This document shows positions 15,148 through 23,638 of a stretch of 64,000 nt of DNA, piece by piece. The notes beneath the pieces were generated by a model that was not told where the DNA came from, ran no database searches, and was given only the letters and a program-made list of their open reading frames with translations. The position numbers and the translations under genes were made by a program. Positions within the stretch are counted from its first letter, which is position 1. Each line of letters opens with the position of its first letter. Where the stretch lies: NCBI GenBank assembly GCA_029263055.1, contig JAJCYG010000069.1, forward strand, positions 20,907 to 84,906, given 5' to 3'. The DNA comes from Actinomycetes bacterium (GTDB taxonomy: Bacteria; Auribacterota; JAJCYG01).

Positions 15148-17031
15148 CTAGTATGAAGAAATATAACGCGCATCTAAACCATAACGTGTTGGACGTTTAT
15201 CCCGCTTACGTTCTTCCAAACCACTATGCTCTTCAGGAGTTGCTTTATCAACAAGATCAGATCCTTTTAAAGGATAACCAAATTGAAACACCATGGCAGG
15301 ACTCCACTCTTTGCTTTTAAGCCCGTCATAAATCATTTTCTGATCTGCATTGCCTTCATGATAAGCAACCAAAATGTCTCGAATCTGGTCCATAGCCAAA
15401 TCAATCGGGCCCGTCTTTGTGATCGCGGTATACCCTTGGCGACGCACTTCATAAGAAAGCAAGGCACCCAATTTTCCGACTGTTTTAAAATTAAAATTCA
15501 AGGTTTGAAGCGTGTCTGCTTCTTTTCCTGAAATTAATAATGTGACGGGGTGAGTATTTTTAAATTTTAAGAAAAAGTTTCCAAAGGTTGAAGCAATCCC
15601 AGATAAAAGCTTCACCATTAATGCGACAGAAACAGACTTTCCTCTTTCAGAAATAATGTTTCCCTCTTCATCGACAATATACTTTCCATCTAAAGTCATC
15701 CGCTCAAGAAGGTAAGGGCCAATGTGGCGTGCTTTTAAAATGGTTTCACGTGCAAGAGGTTTTAAATCTGCCTCTGGCATATTTTTAATTTGATCTAAAG
15801 TAAAGAAAGGAAGCATTTCAGGATCGCCGCTTTTCAAGCAAAGAAAATAATTGCGAATCGTCATGCCAGAAAGAAAACCTTCGGCCCCACCTTTTTTGGT
15901 TTCAGGATCAGCCCCTTTACCATAAAGGGCTTCAAACATCCCGCTTCCAATATTAATCACAGTCGGATCATGCCAAGTAAAAGAAGAGATGTGCACTTTT
16001 TCTCTTTCTTCAGGTGCTAATGCAGCCAAACAGTTATCGATCACGAGTTGAACATCTGCTGGAGGAATCTCACCACTCGTAGAAGCAACACGTTGTGTGG
16101 ATCGCTCTAAAGTTAAGGCGTCAAATTGAGGAAACACACTCTCTGTTTCTTCTTTTGGATAACCTGCTTGAAACAACACATCAGGAAAATACTTTCCACG
16201 TTTTAAAAAGTCTAATGTGATTTCTATTTTTTCTATTTCTGCTTTGACAAGGTCGGTGGATTCTTCTTCTTTTAATACTTTTAATTTTAGAAGCAGGTCA
16301 TCTTCAACCAAACTCACAGCCCCTTCCATCATCGAATCATCCACTGAACCGGCATGATAGCCAATCCCTTTAGAGTGGAACGACATTTTTAAAATCTCTT
16401 CGTAAATCCCCACATCAATTGATTCTTCTTTAGCGGTGACAGCAAAACCAAACGCTTCCATCACATCCCCAAGCAATGAATCGTAATGCTCACGACGCAT
16501 TAAAAGAATCATAGGAAGGTTAGGATTGGGTTTAGTATTGAGTTTAAAGTGAGAAATATAAGCTTCTTGTAAAGAAGGGTCCACTTCCATCACCATAACA
16601 GGTTGCCAGTTAGTGGCGCTCGGCCCCCATAGACCATTAAACGCAGCCATCAACATTTCTTCGCGTGGCAGCAGGCGAGTTTCATCTAATTCGCTCTCTT
16701 TTTCAATTAGAGGAATCAACTTGTCAAAGCCAGGGTAAGTTGAAAACTTACGGTCCATGGTCCCATCAGGATGAAAAATCCAGGTATCTCCCCCATTGGC
16801 AAGACTCACTCCAGAACCATCCACTTCTTGAGGCTCCCCTGTTTCTTTAGCCTTTTGAAGCGCCGCTTCCATATTTTTATTAAAGGTTTCCCACTCTTTT
16901 TCTAAAATTACATTGCGGTCAGATAAAGTTTTGCCAATCAGAGACCCAACAACCCCAAAGGTTTTGGTCTTTTCGCAAAAGGTTTGAAGTTCGTCTAAAC
17001 TTTTAGTTTTGGATGCCACAGTCTCACTCAT
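15148..17031 (-). CDS. Tandem nitroreductase-like (Acg-type?) protein leading the tol-pal operon
   Basis: The ATG at 17031 is preferred (AAGGG about 12 bases upstream) over a TTG three codons earlier. The 627-residue product is not firmly recognised. A nitroreductase-like FMN-site motif appears at about residues 125-150 (MLMAAFNGLWGPSATNWQPV). Two similar domain ends of the form P-x-x-[LV]F-Q-x-GYP occur at about 290 (FPDVLFQAGYP) and near 590 (SPAMVFQFGYP). A typical domain start ERSTQRVASTSGEIPPADVQ lies between them. This suggests two nitroreductase folds in tandem, as in Acg-like proteins, with several consensus residues changed, so it may not be catalytic. There is no signal peptide. It shares a transcript with tolQRAB-pal, an unusual partner. 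Confidence 0.5.
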   Translation of the reverse strand: MSETVASKTKSLDELQTFCEKTKTFGVVGSLIGKTLSDRNVILEKEWETFNKNMEAALQKAKETGEPQEVDGSGVSLANGGDTWIFHPDGTMDRKFSTYPGFDKLIPLIEKESELDETRLLPREEMLMAAFNGLWGPSATNWQPVMVMEVDPSLQEAYISHFKLNTKPNPNLPMILLMRREHYDSLLGDVMEAFGFAVTAKEESIDVGIYEEILKMSFHSKGIGYHAGSVDDSMMEGAVSLVEDDLLLKLKVLKEEESTDLVKAEIEKIEITLDFLKRGKYFPDVLFQAGYPKEETESVFPQFDALTLERSTQRVASTSGEIPPADVQLVIDNCLAALAPEEREKVHISSFTWHDPTVINIGSGMFEALYGKGADPETKKGGAEGFLSGMTIRNYFLCLKSGDPEMLPFFTLDQIKNMPEADLKPLARETILKARHIGPYLLERMTLDGKYIVDEEGNIISERGKSVSVALMVKLLSGIASTFGNFFLKFKNTHPVTLLISGKEADTLQTLNFNFKTVGKLGALLSYEVRRQGYTAITKTGPIDLAMDQIRDILVAYHEGNADQKMIYDGLKSKEWSPAMVFQFGYPLKGSDLVDKATPEEHSGLEERKRDKRPTRYGLDARYISSY

Positions 17032-17081
17032 AATATGCAACGGCCCTTTTTTGGATGTTTCTAGAATTGAAAGTCTCTTCT

Positions 17082-17110
17082 TTTATACTCGATATCGCTA
17101 AATTGTTCAA
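17082..17110 (-). promoter_or_regulatory. Sigma-70-like promoter for the nitroreductase-like/tol-pal operon
   Basis: On the minus strand TTGAAC (17105-17110) and TATAAA (17082-17087) are 17 bases apart, about 50 bases upstream of the start at 17031. It is divergent from the bactofilin promoter in the same 155-bp gap. Confidence 0.65.
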
Positions 17111-17128
17111 ACTCTTTTGTCTTTTCCT

Positions 17129-17157
17129 TTGACTCACTCTACAAGATACTGTATCGT
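17129..17157 (+). promoter_or_regulatory. Sigma-70-like promoter for the bactofilin genes
   Basis: TTGACT (17129-17134) and TATCGT (17152-17157) are 17 bases apart, and a strong ribosome site AAGGAG (17184-17189) lies six bases before the ATG at 17196. The two divergent -35 boxes are only 18 bases apart, so the promoters could influence each other. Confidence 0.65.
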
Positions 17158-17195
17158 GAAATTAAACACACCACTTCTACTCTAAGGAGCGTCCT

Positions 17196-17765
17196 ATGAG
17201 CAAACTATTTCGACCATTTAGCCCCCAAAATGAGACATCTTCTATTTCAACTAAGGAAAGTTCAATGAGACAGAGTTCCCGTAACCGAGTGGAGTCTTCA
17301 CCTGGATTTGCAGAGAAACCTGAACTAGCCGCAACCAATCTTAATTCAGATGTACAAATCAAAGGGTCGATCCGTTTTAATGACTCGCTCCGTTTAGATG
17401 GCCAATTTGAAGGCGAACTTCATTCTGATTCTGGATTGCTTATTATTGGTAAGAATGGCTCCATCAATGCCACCATTACTGTTGGAAGTGCCATTGTTGA
17501 AGGCGAAGTCAATGGCAACATCATTGCCAAAGACAAAATCGAATTGCGTAGCACCGCACAACTCTTTGGTGACATTAAAGCCGGACGCTTGGTTGTTGAA
17601 GAAGGAGTTGTCTTTGTCGGTAAATGCGATGTCAATCCACAGCAAACAATTGAACCGATTCGTCCAGAAGCAACTGAAGCAAAAACTCAAACTTCAACTG
17701 CTGCCTCTTCTATTATTGAAGAAGAGTCTGATGAAGATGAACTTCAAGAAGATTTCTTGCGCTAA
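17196..17765 (+). CDS. Bactofilin (polymer-forming cytoskeletal protein)
   Basis: The 189-residue protein has a polar N-terminal tail (residues 1-50), a central bactofilin beta-helix (about 52-145) and an acidic, Glu/Asp-rich C-terminal tail. The core shows the repeating pattern of the family: IKGSIRFNDSLRLDGQFEGE, GLLIIGKNGSINATI, AIVEGEVNGNIIAKDKIELR and LFGDIKAGRLVVEEGVVFVG. Bactofilins polymerise without nucleotide into filaments that scaffold envelope and cell-wall processes. It has its own promoter and is followed 22 bases later by a second bactofilin. Its neighbourhood beside tol-pal fits an envelope-shaping role. Confidence 0.92.
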   Translation: MSKLFRPFSPQNETSSISTKESSMRQSSRNRVESSPGFAEKPELAATNLNSDVQIKGSIRFNDSLRLDGQFEGELHSDSGLLIIGKNGSINATITVGSAIVEGEVNGNIIAKDKIELRSTAQLFGDIKAGRLVVEEGVVFVGKCDVNPQQTIEPIRPEATEAKTQTSTAASSIIEEESDEDELQEDFLR

Positions 17766-17787
17766 AAATTAACTTCAAAGGATACCG

Positions 17788-18375
17788 ATGAAGAACTTTT
17801 TTGGCCGCCAAACAGGCAATCAATATTCGAGAAGCCGTGTTGAACCCGCTGCCTCAACTCAGCGACGGAAAACATTTACTCTCAATTGCCCTCATTGCCA
17901 AGTCTCGCAAGAGGTTCTCTTTAATGGAATCTCCACCTTTTGCAAAAGCTGCCAACAAGTCATTAACCTTGAAAAAGTTTTTAACCCGCCCGAAGTCACA
18001 CACAACAATCGCCCAGTGCTCAAACGGGTTGCTTGTTTTCACTGCCAAAGTGAACAATCGATTCCCAATAAGGCTCTCTCTTCGTTTTGCAAAAAATGTG
18101 GCAAGCGAATCAACCTGCAGAACTATAAAATTACAGGAAAATTTAATGGTTCGTTAGAAACGCAAGGAACCGTACACGTCACTCAAACAGGGGAGCTTCG
18201 TTCTAATGTGATTTGTCACTCTGCCATTATTGAAGGGAAAATTAATGGCACGGTACGAGCGCTAGGTAAAGTAGAATTGCGACAAACCGCTGTCATTAAA
18301 GGTTCGATCCATTCCGAAAGTCTTGTGGTACGCGAAGGGGCTTCTTTCCGCGGCGCCGCTAAAATTTCCTACTGA
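17788..18375 (+). CDS. Bactofilin with two N-terminal zinc ribbons
   Basis: The 195-residue protein starts with a short basic tail, then two CxxC...CxxC zinc-ribbon-like motifs (about residues 31-56, CPHCQ...FCKSCQQ, and about 79-107, CFHCQ...FCKKCGK). A bactofilin core fills the rest (about 113-195, YKITGKFNGSLETQGTVHV, AIIEGKINGTVRALGKVELR, SESLVVREGASFRGAAKIS). The zinc ribbons would give this subunit a binding head that the first bactofilin lacks, so the two may co-polymerise. The last seven bases overlap the 3' end of the convergent gene. Confidence 0.88.
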   Translation: MKNFFGRQTGNQYSRSRVEPAASTQRRKTFTLNCPHCQVSQEVLFNGISTFCKSCQQVINLEKVFNPPEVTHNNRPVLKRVACFHCQSEQSIPNKALSSFCKKCGKRINLQNYKITGKFNGSLETQGTVHVTQTGELRSNVICHSAIIEGKINGTVRALGKVELRQTAVIKGSIHSESLVVREGASFRGAAKISY

Positions 18376-19010
18376 TCAGAAACAGAAATTTTTTCTTCAG
18401 AAGCTTCTTCTTGAGGCTCTTGACTTGTAGGGTCTTCAGCCAATTCATTATTTTCAATGATCGGCTCTAGGTTTTCTTCAACAGGCTCATCCGGATGTTT
18501 CATTTCATCATCCAACAACGTTTTAACCTGTTGTTGCACGCCTGCGATTTGACCTAGTTTGAGTTGAGGGTCAGTGATAACAAAGGTCTCACCCGTTTTG
18601 TGGTTTTCGTAGATTAAGAGTTTTTTGCCTTCGGCATCTTTAGTGCTATCTTTATGGGTTAAGATTTTTTTACGCTCAAGCATAACCGCTAAGATGTAGC
18701 ACAAATTGATGTGACCTGGGCTATCTGACTTGATGTACTTTTTTAACATCAATTCAATCTGATCGCGTTTGACAGGCTCTTCTTTAGTGACCGGAATAAT
18801 TTTAAAGTATTGAGTTTGCCAGTAAGAAAAGAATTCAATGCCAGCTCGTTCGAGCTTGGTCTCTTCCCAACACTCGGTGCAGTAATCTTTTCGAGTTTCT
18901 TCTGGGTCTTGGAGATTGATAAAACAAAAGAGCATATGATTGTCTTCAAAGACTTTTTCACATTGAGAACAAGCTGCGCTACGTTTTTGAATATTCCAGT
19001 CGGTGTTCAT
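18369..19010 (-). CDS. Cys-rich (zinc-finger-like) protein of unknown function
   Basis: The 213-residue protein has an N-terminal CxxC...CxxC arrangement (residues 14-17 CSQC and 44-47 CTEC), consistent with a small zinc site. A helical middle follows (about 55-150, with QIELMLKKYIKSDSPGHINL) and then an acidic, low-complexity C terminus of about 45 residues (Glu/Pro-rich). It is not recognised beyond resemblance to uncharacterised PVC-group proteins. It starts on the stop of the DUF1844 gene (TAATG), so the pair is translationally coupled. There is no signal peptide or membrane segment. Confidence 0.65.
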   Translation of the reverse strand: MNTDWNIQKRSAACSQCEKVFEDNHMLFCFINLQDPEETRKDYCTECWEETKLERAGIEFFSYWQTQYFKIIPVTKEEPVKRDQIELMLKKYIKSDSPGHINLCYILAVMLERKKILTHKDSTKDAEGKKLLIYENHKTGETFVITDPQLKLGQIAGVQQQVKTLLDDEMKHPDEPVEENLEPIIENNELAEDPTSQEPQEEASEEKISVSDQ

Positions 19011-19444
19011 TATTCAGTCTCCGAAGGACCGTAGTTCTTGCGTTCGTGCTTTTCCCAGTTGAGCTCAACATCTGAATCGCTCTTTTCAGCAGCAGGAGCC
19101 GATTCTTCTTTTTTAGGTTCCTCTGCTTTAGGTGGCTCAACTTTTTCTTCTTTAGGAGCGTCTACTTTATCAGCAGGAGCTTCTTTAGATTTTTCCACAA
19201 AATTCATTTGCAAGTGGTTGACCAACTCTTCTATTGAAGCTCGCTCAACTTGCGTGAGATTCCCTTTTGTTTTTTCTTTCATCATGACCAAAATATCAAC
19301 AGTCATTTTTGCTGCTTTTAAATCTATTTCAGTCTCACCTGTAATAGGATTGGCAATAATCCCCATTTGGTACAGCGCCGTGCTTCCGAGCATATTAATA
19401 AATTCTAAAAAACGTTGTTCTGTTTCTGTTAAATTTTCAAACAT
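19010..19444 (-). CDS. DUF1844 domain protein
   Basis: The ATG at 19444 is chosen because AAAGG lies about eight bases upstream; an in-frame GTG three codons earlier lacks this. Residues 1-80 match the DUF1844 pattern: LTETEQRFLEFINMLGSTAL, then QMGIIANPITGETEIDLKAA and the helix ILVMMKEKTKGNLTQVERAS. The C-terminal 60 residues are Lys/Glu/Pro/Ala-rich and probably disordered. The function of DUF1844 is unknown; it is widespread in Planctomycetes, Verrucomicrobia, Acidobacteria and Deltaproteobacteria. It lies 34 bases after the M16 protease gene and overlaps the next gene by one base. Confidence 0.8.
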   Translation of the reverse strand: MFENLTETEQRFLEFINMLGSTALYQMGIIANPITGETEIDLKAAKMTVDILVMMKEKTKGNLTQVERASIEELVNHLQMNFVEKSKEAPADKVDAPKEEKVEPPKAEEPKKEESAPAAEKSDSDVELNWEKHERKNYGPSETE

Positions 19445-19478
19445 CTTGTACACCTTTCTAAGCAGTTGTTCTTCGTCG

Positions 19479-22094
19479 CTATAGCGAGTCTTGATTTGGT
19501 TTTACGATAATAAGGCTATATTCTTTTTCATTAAAGTATTTTCTGGCCACACGAGTAATATCGTTGAGAGTCACACCCCGTATATTTTTTTCATAATTGT
19601 TATAAGACTCCATACCGAGGCCATATAGTTCATCTAGAGCTATCTTAAAAGCAAAGGTGGAGCTGCTCTCCATTCTTTTTTGTCGCGAACCAATTAGCCC
19701 GTTTTGAGCCCGTTCTAGCTCTTCTTGGGTAATGCCACTCTCTTTAAGCAAAGCCAATTCTTGTAAGATAATATCAACCACTTCGTCCCCTTTATCAGGG
19801 CGCGTACCGGCATAAAAGGTAAAGAAACCAGGGTCGAGCCCCATCACCTGATAAGCTCCCACAGTGTAGGCCAAACCACGCTCCTCGCGCACACTTTTAA
19901 ACAAGCGCGACCCTTGGCCAGAATAAATAGACGCAATGATTTCTAATGCATATTGATCTGGATTATAAAGATCAACTGTGTGAAATCCTAAAGCAAGCAC
20001 TGCTTGAGCAGATTCTTTTTCTTTTATTTGGCGGCGAATCTCTTTTTGAACTTGTTGCTTTGGATTAGGGAATTTAATTTTTTGTTTTGATTTAAAAGAA
20101 GCAAAGAGAGTCGAAACATAATCTTTGACTTGCTGATCCTCAATCCCACCCACCACCACAAAAACCATATTTTCAGGATCAACATAGGTTGAGTAAAGTT
20201 GCTGCACATCATTTAAGGTTAGTTGTGAAACGCTCTCAATCTTTCCTTGTGCTTGAAGCCGGTAGGGATGTTGCACAAAAAGAGATTCACGCAACAGTTT
20301 GCCTGCGGCATCAAACGGATCATCTTCACGGGCTCGAATGCCTGCTTGCATTACTTTTTTCTCACGCTCTAAATCTTGTTGATTAAAGTTAGGCGATTGA
20401 ATCATCTCTTGCATCAACTGAATCCCTTCTTTCCAAAAAGGAGAAAGGAGCGTCATCTGCGAACCAAAACTGTTGTAGCCCGCATAAGAAGTCACTTCTC
20501 CACCATAAAGCTCAAGCTGATTCATGTATTCTTGGCGAGAACGGTTTTGAGTCCCTTTTGAAAAGAGCTGGCTCATTAAATAAGTCACGCCGTTTTTATC
20601 AGAAGACTCAATCAGCACGCCCCCTTTAAAAACAGCTTTGATCGACACAAAAGGAAGACCTGGTATTGAACGGGTCAACAAGGTCATCCCATTAGGTAAA
20701 ATGGTTTTAACCACCTCAACTGATTCAGCTGCTACAACAACAGCGGTCTCTTTTTTAGCACTTTTTGTTTTTGGTTTTAAAACAGTTAGAATTTCTTTTT
20801 CTTTTGAAAGGTATTTGCTTGCCATGGCCTGAACTTCTTCAGGTGTGGCTGCCATCACTTGGTTTAGATAAGTGCGGGTATAATCTGCATCTTCTGCTGT
20901 AAAAAGATTAGAGCCCAAACTACTGGCTTGGCCTTTTGCGGTTTCAAGAGAGCTCAACATATCTCTTAAAATTGTTGCTTTTGCTTTTTGCAACTCAACA
21001 GAGGTCACCCCTTCTGTTTGTACTTTTTTAATTTCTTCCCAAAGCGCTTCTTTTAATGGCTCAATGTTTTCAGGTGCCAGCGTAGCTGAAAGAGCAAACA
21101 AGCCTGGTTCCTTAGGTGTGTAAGACCAAGCTTCAACAGAGTAAGCAAGTTGTTTTTCTTCTCGAATCGACTTGTAAAGCCGGCTTCCTTTTCCTTGGCC
21201 TAAAATTGCTGCCAACACATCTAAAGGGCCGACATCAGGACTTGTCAAACTCGGACCATGAAAAGCCAAATAGAAAAAGGCTTTATTTAATTCTTTTTCA
21301 ACCACTAATTGGCGCGGGCCAATTTGCGGGGGTTCCACAGGTAACGAGAAAGGGGCCACAGAACCTCGTTCTAAAGAAGAAAAATAGTCTTCTACTTTTT
21401 CAATGGTCTGTTCAGGATTTACATTTCCTGCCACAACCAACAACATGTTGTTAGGCACATAAAGACGCTTGTAATATTCTTCTACTTCTTCACGAGTCAC
21501 TTTTTCAAAGACAGATTTGTAACCAATCACAGGATGATGATACGGATGTGTGCGAAATGCATTGCTCCACAACAGCCGAGAAACTTTTTTCTCTGGGTTA
21601 TCATTAGAGAAACTCAATTCCTGAAGAATCACTTTTTTCTCTTTTTCAAATTCAACGAGGTCGAGTGTGGCATTCACCGAAACATCAGCCAAGATGTCTA
21701 AACCCGTATCTAAATAGTCTGATGGCAAATCAATGGTGTAAACCGTTCGATCAAACGAAGTGTAAGCATTAATATAGCCCCCCTTGCGTTCAATCTCTTG
21801 AGCGATTTCACCCACTCTTCTTTTTTCTGTTCCTTTAAAAAGAAGGTGTTCTAAATAATGAGAAATACCACTTCCAATATAGTCGCCTTCAGTCAAACTT
21901 CCAGCACGGACCCAAAGTTGACATGAAATCATTTTAGATGCAGGAACATGCTTGATCGCCACTTGCAGACCATTCTCTAAAACAGTGAGCAATGGTTTGT
22001 TGGGATCTTCAGGAATGGTGTATTCCAGGTCAGCATTAAGCGGAATGGTTAAGATAAAAATAAAACTAATTAAAAGAAGAAATTGTTTTTTCAT
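19479..22094 (-). CDS. Exported M16 family zinc metallopeptidase (two-domain, pitrilysin type)
   Basis: The ATG at 22094 gives a clean signal peptide (MKKQFLLLISFIFILTIPLN, cleavage near NADLE); an upstream in-frame TTG would spoil it. The 871-residue product has two M16 halves. The N half carries the inverted zinc motif HxxEH at residues 79-83 (HYLEH) and further on NATLDLVEFEKEKKVIL, which supplies the third ligand region. The C half (from about residue 460, VKTILPNGMTLLTRSIPGLP) has TYLMSQLF where HxxEH would be, so it is the usual inactive partner. Both halves contain the Gly-Ser-Arg-Leu motif (GQGKGSRLYKSIREE and YSGQGSRLFKSVREE). It should degrade peptides in the periplasm. The start overlaps the upstream gene by 29 bases. 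Confidence 0.9.
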   Translation of the reverse strand: MKKQFLLLISFIFILTIPLNADLEYTIPEDPNKPLLTVLENGLQVAIKHVPASKMISCQLWVRAGSLTEGDYIGSGISHYLEHLLFKGTEKRRVGEIAQEIERKGGYINAYTSFDRTVYTIDLPSDYLDTGLDILADVSVNATLDLVEFEKEKKVILQELSFSNDNPEKKVSRLLWSNAFRTHPYHHPVIGYKSVFEKVTREEVEEYYKRLYVPNNMLLVVAGNVNPEQTIEKVEDYFSSLERGSVAPFSLPVEPPQIGPRQLVVEKELNKAFFYLAFHGPSLTSPDVGPLDVLAAILGQGKGSRLYKSIREEKQLAYSVEAWSYTPKEPGLFALSATLAPENIEPLKEALWEEIKKVQTEGVTSVELQKAKATILRDMLSSLETAKGQASSLGSNLFTAEDADYTRTYLNQVMAATPEEVQAMASKYLSKEKEILTVLKPKTKSAKKETAVVVAAESVEVVKTILPNGMTLLTRSIPGLPFVSIKAVFKGGVLIESSDKNGVTYLMSQLFSKGTQNRSRQEYMNQLELYGGEVTSYAGYNSFGSQMTLLSPFWKEGIQLMQEMIQSPNFNQQDLEREKKVMQAGIRAREDDPFDAAGKLLRESLFVQHPYRLQAQGKIESVSQLTLNDVQQLYSTYVDPENMVFVVVGGIEDQQVKDYVSTLFASFKSKQKIKFPNPKQQVQKEIRRQIKEKESAQAVLALGFHTVDLYNPDQYALEIIASIYSGQGSRLFKSVREERGLAYTVGAYQVMGLDPGFFTFYAGTRPDKGDEVVDIILQELALLKESGITQEELERAQNGLIGSRQKRMESSSTFAFKIALDELYGLGMESYNNYEKNIRGVTLNDITRVARKYFNEKEYSLIIVKPNQDSL

Positions 22095-22578
22095 AACGTT
22101 GTTGGCACTCTTTTGAAAGGGATTTAAGATTTTCTTTGCGCACTTTTTCAAAAGCAGAATGAACGGTTCGGGTTAAGCCTTGGACTCCCTTGAGAATATC
22201 TTCAGCCCGCTTTCGATACGTATTTTCATCTTCATTAATCTCATCTAGCGATTGGCCCAAAAACTGGTTCAAAAAACTTTTGTCTTCTTCGAGTAAATTT
22301 TCATGGCTCACCATGGCTTGAACTGCTTTGGCAGAATCTAAGATCAATTCCAGAACTTTAAGAAAGTTCCTTTCATTAACCCCACACTCAATGCCCCGCT
22401 GAGCATAAAGCCCTTCTTTATAAGCTGATTTAAGATTATTGATCAATTTCTCCACGCGCCAGACACGCTCAGATAAAGGCTCACTAAACGAACCTTCCCC
22501 TAAAAGCTCTAGGGCTTTTTCATAAAATTGATCGCGGCGGGCTAAGTGGACCGGCCGGTTCATAGAAACATCTGTCAT
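22066..22578 (-). CDS. Helical protein of unknown function upstream of the M16 protease
   Basis: The 170-residue protein is predicted to be almost wholly helical and charged (for example VWRVEKLINNLKSAYKEGL and NTYRKRAEDILKGVQGLTR). It has no signal peptide, membrane segment or recognised motif. It is a real gene by its spacing: a ribosome site AAGGG lies about ten bases before the ATG, it heads the minus-strand operon opposite rex, and its 3' end overlaps the M16 start by 29 bases. Confidence 0.65.
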   Translation of the reverse strand: MTDVSMNRPVHLARRDQFYEKALELLGEGSFSEPLSERVWRVEKLINNLKSAYKEGLYAQRGIECGVNERNFLKVLELILDSAKAVQAMVSHENLLEEDKSFLNQFLGQSLDEINEDENTYRKRAEDILKGVQGLTRTVHSAFEKVRKENLKSLSKECQQRYEKTISSFN

Positions 22579-22658
22579 CCAACTATTTCCCTTTGTTTTC
22601 TGTGGGCATTTTTCGTATTATAGTGCAATTCTTTGACTTATTCAATAGTAGAGATGTG

Positions 22659-23279
22659 ATGAAAAATCAAATTCCTGAAAGCACCATTGCCCGTCTTTCC
22701 ATCTACTTACGCTTATTAGAAGAGCTGGAACGGGAAAAAACAGCCACCATTCGCTCGTCTGAAATTGCAAACCTATCAGGTTTGACAGCAGCTCAGGTGC
22801 GCAAAGATTTAGCTTATTTTGGCCAATTCGGTGTGCGTGGCCAAGGCTATGCGGTTCCCCTTTTAAAGAAGAAGATTTCACAAACCCTAGGCGTTCACCA
22901 ATCATGCAAAACCATTATTTTAGGAGCCGGTAACTTAGGCCAAGCCCTCTCCTCTTACCGCGGCTTTCACAAAGAAGGATTTGATATTGTCGCCCTCTTT
23001 GACATTGCCGCAGATAAAATAAAACAAAAAGAGACAGCCACTCCGATTTACGATCTGTCCGAACTCCAAAACTTTGTCCAAAAAAATAAAGTAGGGATTG
23101 CAGTACTGGCCGTCCCTGTCCAAGCCGCCCAAGATGCCGCCATCCAAGTCGTCGAAGCCGGCATCACCTCAATCTTAAACTTCGCCCCAGTTGACCTAGC
23201 GGTTCCAAACAACGTCCACGTCCGCAACGTTGACCTAGCGACTGAACTCATCACCCTCGCCTACTATTCCAAATCTTAA
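22659..23279 (+). CDS. rex: Redox-sensing transcriptional repressor Rex
   Basis: The ATG at 22659 gives 206 residues, the usual Rex length, and the family start MKNQIPESTIARLSIYLRLL; the longer frame from 22593 adds an unlikely 22 residues. An N-terminal winged helix (residues about 5-80, SSEIANLSGLTAAQVRKDLA, with YFGQFGVRGQGY) is followed by a Rossmann domain with the NAD-binding motif GAGNLGQAL (about 92-100). The C-terminal swap helix is present. Rex senses the NADH/NAD+ ratio and represses respiratory or fermentative genes. It is divergent from the 22578 gene. A TATTAT at 22616-22621 with a weak TTGTTT 17 bases before could be its promoter. Confidence 0.93.
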   Translation: MKNQIPESTIARLSIYLRLLEELEREKTATIRSSEIANLSGLTAAQVRKDLAYFGQFGVRGQGYAVPLLKKKISQTLGVHQSCKTIILGAGNLGQALSSYRGFHKEGFDIVALFDIAADKIKQKETATPIYDLSELQNFVQKNKVGIAVLAVPVQAAQDAAIQVVEAGITSILNFAPVDLAVPNNVHVRNVDLATELITLAYYSKS

Positions 23280-23298
23280 GCCTTTTGCACCTTTTCTC

Positions 23299-23334
23299 TA
23301 TTTAAGGTATATTAATTAGTAGTATTTAAGGTAT
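23299..23334 (+). repeat. 12-bp direct repeats upstream of the toxin-antitoxin pair
   Basis: TATTTAAGGTAT occurs at 23299-23310 and again at 23323-23334, a 24-bp spacing that places both copies on nearly the same helix face. The second copy ends seven bases before the MNT start. This looks like an operator for autoregulation, but no bound protein is known. Confidence 0.5.
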
Positions 23335-23341
23335 TTAGAGA

Positions 23342-23638
23342 ATGTTAAATAAAATAGAAATTTTTAAAACACTTCAAGAACACCAACAAGATTTAAGCGC
23401 TTTTGGAATTAAGCGTCTAGGCCTGTTTGGTTCTTTTGCTAAAGAAGACTATTCTAAAAATAGCGATTTAGACTTTATCGTTGAGTTTAAAGAAAAAAGC
23501 TTTGATTCTTATATGGGCCTTAAGCTCTGTTTAGAAGAACTCTTCCACCGTAAAGTCGACCTTGTCCTTCCCAATACAATTAAGCCAAGACTTCAAAAAG
23601 CAATTTTAAAGGAAACCATTTATGCCCCGGGACTATAA
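23342..23638 (+). CDS. mntA: MNT-type nucleotidyltransferase antitoxin (MntA-like)
   Basis: The 98-residue protein is a minimal nucleotidyltransferase. It has the exact GSx10DxD active-site motif (GSFAKEDYSKNSDLDF, about residues 29-44) with the third acidic residue probably in KVDLVLP (about 70-76). Known MntA antitoxins neutralise their HEPN toxin partner by adding AMP to its active-site tyrosine. Its last 17 bases overlap the HEPN gene, the standard arrangement for this pair. Confidence 0.88.
   Translation: MLNKIEIFKTLQEHQQDLSAFGIKRLGLFGSFAKEDYSKNSDLDFIVEFKEKSFDSYMGLKLCLEELFHRKVDLVLPNTIKPRLQKAILKETIYAPGL

Noticed and set aside
19038..19484. Long plus-strand open frame, Ser-rich
   Set aside because: It is antisense to the DUF1844 gene and its Ser-rich product mirrors Glu/Lys-rich coding on the other strand; no ribosome site.
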